Origin: Enterobacter cloacae subsp. cloacae ATCC 13047
GTDB lineage: Bacteria > Pseudomonadota > Gammaproteobacteria > Enterobacterales > Enterobacteriaceae
Direction: 5' to 3'
NCBI RefSeq assembly: GCF_000025565.1
Contig: NC_014121.1
Coordinates: 434,001-498,000 of the forward strand
DNA length: 64,000 nucleotides
A program made the position numbers and the translations under genes. Of this stretch, positions 62,424-64,000 are shown one piece after another. Under the pieces are notes generated by a model. The model saw nothing but the letters and a program-made list of their open reading frames with translations, was not told the origin of the DNA and made no database searches. Numbering within the stretch: the first letter of the stretch is position 1; each line of letters begins with the position of its first letter.

Positions 62424-62843
62424 ATGATTACAAAAATTCTGATTGCCTATGATGGTTCGGAGTCTGCAAAAGAGGCTATGGATTTCGCCTTTGAACTTGC
62501 TCATCATTTTAACAGCGAATTGTATGTTATGGCTGTTTGTCACTTAACTGAGTTTGGCGGTGAGGTTGAGATGCTGGATTTTGTGAGTCGGACACAATCC
62601 TACTTCTATCAGAGGATGAGAAATCTGAGGAAACAGTATCCGGAAATGAAAAAAAAACCTCGATTACATATTGCCACAGGGCATCCGGCAGAACAGATTC
62701 TGCATTATGCCGATGGTCATGGTATCGATCATATTGTGGTCGGTCACAGAGGAAAAAAACAGTTTTCTCAGTGGTTGTTGGGTTCAGTTGCTCGACAGGT
62801 GGTGGACCATGCCCCTTGCCCGGTAACAGTTACCCGTAAATGA
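62424..62843 (+). CDS. Universal stress protein (UspA family)
   Basis: A 139-residue single-domain Usp with the complete nucleotide motif VVGHRGKKQFSQWLLGSVAR (G-x2-G-x9-G-S) and N-terminal KILIAYDGSESAKEAMDFAF. Unlike the Usp at 59852 it should bind ATP. GAGAGGGTAATATC precedes the ATG. Third Usp gene of the window. Confidence 0.93.
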   Translation: MITKILIAYDGSESAKEAMDFAFELAHHFNSELYVMAVCHLTEFGGEVEMLDFVSRTQSYFYQRMRNLRKQYPEMKKKPRLHIATGHPAEQILHYADGHGIDHIVVGHRGKKQFSQWLLGSVARQVVDHAPCPVTVTRK

Positions 62844-62874
62844 GACTATTTTCATTGGATGGTACGCAACAGAT

Positions 62875-62988
62875 CTATTTCCTTTTGTTTTTTTTACGAG
62901 AAGTTCGGTTCAGTGACCATAGCGAGAAAGCAAAAACACAAATCAGGCCCAGTGAAAGGAGAATTAACGTCGTTATTAAATAATCCAT
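62875..62988 (-). CDS. 37-residue single-pass membrane protein
   Basis: Starts at ATG 62988 with a strong ribosome-binding site (GGAGG, 5-nt spacer) and ends with TAG at 62875-62877. The sequence MDYLITTLILLSLGLICVFA continues with FSLWSLNR and a very basic tail (TSRKKNKRK), giving one transmembrane helix, N-out/C-in by the positive-inside rule. It is convergent with UspA and divergent from the MutS-like gene. Too short for common gene finders. Function unknown; perhaps a small regulator of a transporter such as CrcB or NhaA (speculation). Confidence 0.7.
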   Translation of the reverse strand: MDYLITTLILLSLGLICVFAFSLWSLNRTSRKKNKRK

Positions 62989-63105
62989 GATAGCCTCCAT
63001 TTTTATACTGTGACCATTTTAGCATGTCATGCAATTTAATATGTGAATGTAAATGATTTTTATATTCAATAGATAATATGGCAATAAAGTCAGTCTGGAG
63101 AAAAG

Positions 63106-64000
63106 ATGGAATTTATAAGCATATTGTATGCCACACTCGACGGAAACCGTCAGCATACACTCAGAAAAAATGAACCTGCATGTTTTGCTGATTTAAACCT
63201 TGATAAAGTTATCACTTCGATAACTCATGGTCGGGAAGTGTATAATATTAAACCATTTTTTTATTCACCATTAGAATATCTTGACGATATCTACTATCGG
63301 CAGGGTATAATTCAGGATGTTGGAAATGAAAATCTCTATAGTGCTATAAAGGAATTCTCATCTGACATGCAGAAAATTAGAGAGATTTCAGGGGAAAAGG
63401 AGTACCGGTACTATCATTATCAGCAAAGACGCTGGGAACTTGAGTGTATACTACTTTATTGTCAGTCGGTTACAAAACTTCGGGAGCATTTAAGCTCGTT
63501 GTTACTTGGGTCGTCCGGTATGACAAATTTTAGAAATTATCTTTCCGGGTACATTGATAGTGAGAATTTTAAAAGTTTATCCGCAATGGCAAACCGGATA
63601 AAAGATAATCTTGAGGGAATTCGCTATAATCTCAGAATTAAAGGTGACACAATCAATGTGGAACACCATGCAGATGAAATAAACTATAGCGATAAGATTA
63701 TTAATGTTTTCTCAAAATTCAAACAACGTGATGTAACGGTTAAACTTGATTTTAAGAGTCATGACACTGTCATGACTAATGTTGAAGCCAGAATTCTGGA
63801 GTGCGTTGCCAGACTTTTTCCGTCTGTTTTTTCTGAGCTCGATACATTTATTGAAACCAGAAGCGATTATCAGAGTCATACACTGAACATTTTTGAACGT
63901 GAAATCCAGTTTTATCTGGCCAGCATCGAATATTTCCGCAACTTTCAGAACGCCGGATTATCATTTTGTATTCCTGAGATAAATGTTAATAATAAAAATA
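63106..64000 (+). CDS. MutS-related protein, N-terminal 298 residues (runs off the window)
   Basis: The frame is open from ATG 63106 (CTGGAGAAAAG upstream) to the window end with no stop. It reads MEFISILYATLDGNRQHTLR, then FYSPLEYLDDIYYRQGIIQD, YHYQQRRWELECILLYCQSV and FRNYLSGYIDSENFKSL. This is the pattern I associate with the clamp/lever region of MutS-like ATPases lacking the mismatch-recognition domain. The ATPase part would lie beyond 64000. MutS-like genes have been noted among fluoride-responsive genes. Markedly AT-rich compared with the operon, so perhaps separately acquired. Confidence 0.65.
   Translation, partial: MEFISILYATLDGNRQHTLRKNEPACFADLNLDKVITSITHGREVYNIKPFFYSPLEYLDDIYYRQGIIQDVGNENLYSAIKEFSSDMQKIREISGEKEYRYYHYQQRRWELECILLYCQSVTKLREHLSSLLLGSSGMTNFRNYLSGYIDSENFKSLSAMANRIKDNLEGIRYNLRIKGDTINVEHHADEINYSDKIINVFSKFKQRDVTVKLDFKSHDTVMTNVEARILECVARLFPSVFSELDTFIETRSDYQSHTLNIFEREIQFYLASIEYFRNFQNAGLSFCIPEINVNNKN

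Overview
The window looks like the variable half of a large integrative and conjugative element or genomic island (a plasmid cannot be excluded) from an enterobacterium of the Enterobacter/Klebsiella/Salmonella type. The evidence is an R64/SPI-7-like type IVB pilus locus with a shufflon, next to an MPF-G (PFGI-1/ICEHin1056-like) conjugation system and metal/stress cargo typical of Enterobacteriaceae. The transfer genes are GC-rich and tightly packed, often with 1-20 nt overlaps. The last 2 kb are clearly AT-richer. No integrase, relaxase, partition gene, att site or origin of transfer was recognised.

Region 1 (1-8.6 kb): the end of pilO, then pilP, Q, R, S, T, U and V, the shufflon and the Rci recombinase. 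PilV is the tip adhesin. Its C-terminus is exchanged by inversion between five 19-bp sfx sites. Two of the shufflon segments are near-identical inverted copies; the copy now joined to pilV has two one-base deletions.

Region 2 (8.7-32.2 kb): the conjugation machine. In order: TIGR03759, lytic transglycosylase, TIGR03765, an Mrr-like nuclease, the coupling protein TraD, TIGR03747, a terminator, RAQPRD, PFL_4701 to PFL_4705-type proteins, a lipoprotein, the VirB4/TraC-type ATPase, and PFL_4709/4710/4711-type proteins plus a TraG-N protein. About 3.5 kb of accessory DNA interrupts the order after the ATPase. It carries a PerC-like regulator on the opposite strand and an 808-residue protein that combines a GHKL ATP-binding fold with a gluzincin-type metalloprotease signature.

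Region 3 (32.2-35.9 kb): cargo with a PHP-nuclease/SMC-like ATPase, a possible defence gene.

Region 4 (36.2-47.6 kb): arsenic resistance. It has a PAT/ArsN1-like acetyltransferase, arsH, a relic arsR C-terminus, a CDKN3-like phosphatase cut by an IS3-family element (3-bp TSD), and arsR-arsC-arsD-arsA-arsB-arsC-arsC with three arsenate reductases. An ECF sigma factor, an ArsP-like permease and a small CxxC thioredoxin follow.

Region 5 (47.7-57.3 kb): stress cargo. It holds SulP-UspA, DUF134 plus a NifX-like protein, a second copy of the same IS, a PaaI-like thioesterase, Dps, and a BigR/YgaV-type repressor divergent from a CoA-disulfide-reductase/rhodanese.

Region 6 (57.3-64 kb): fluoride resistance. 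nhaA diverges from a promoter and a well-formed fluoride (crcB-motif) riboswitch. The riboswitch leads family II pyrophosphatase, UspA, enolase and CrcB, followed by another UspA, an unannotated 37-residue membrane protein on the minus strand, and the start of a MutS-related gene that runs off the window. Pyrophosphatase and enolase are classic fluoride-inhibited enzymes, so the operon supplies an exporter together with replacement targets.

Several repeated segments (the two IS copies and the duplicated shufflon segment) differ almost only by one-base indels. This suggests unpolished long-read consensus in repeats, so frameshifts there should be read with caution.
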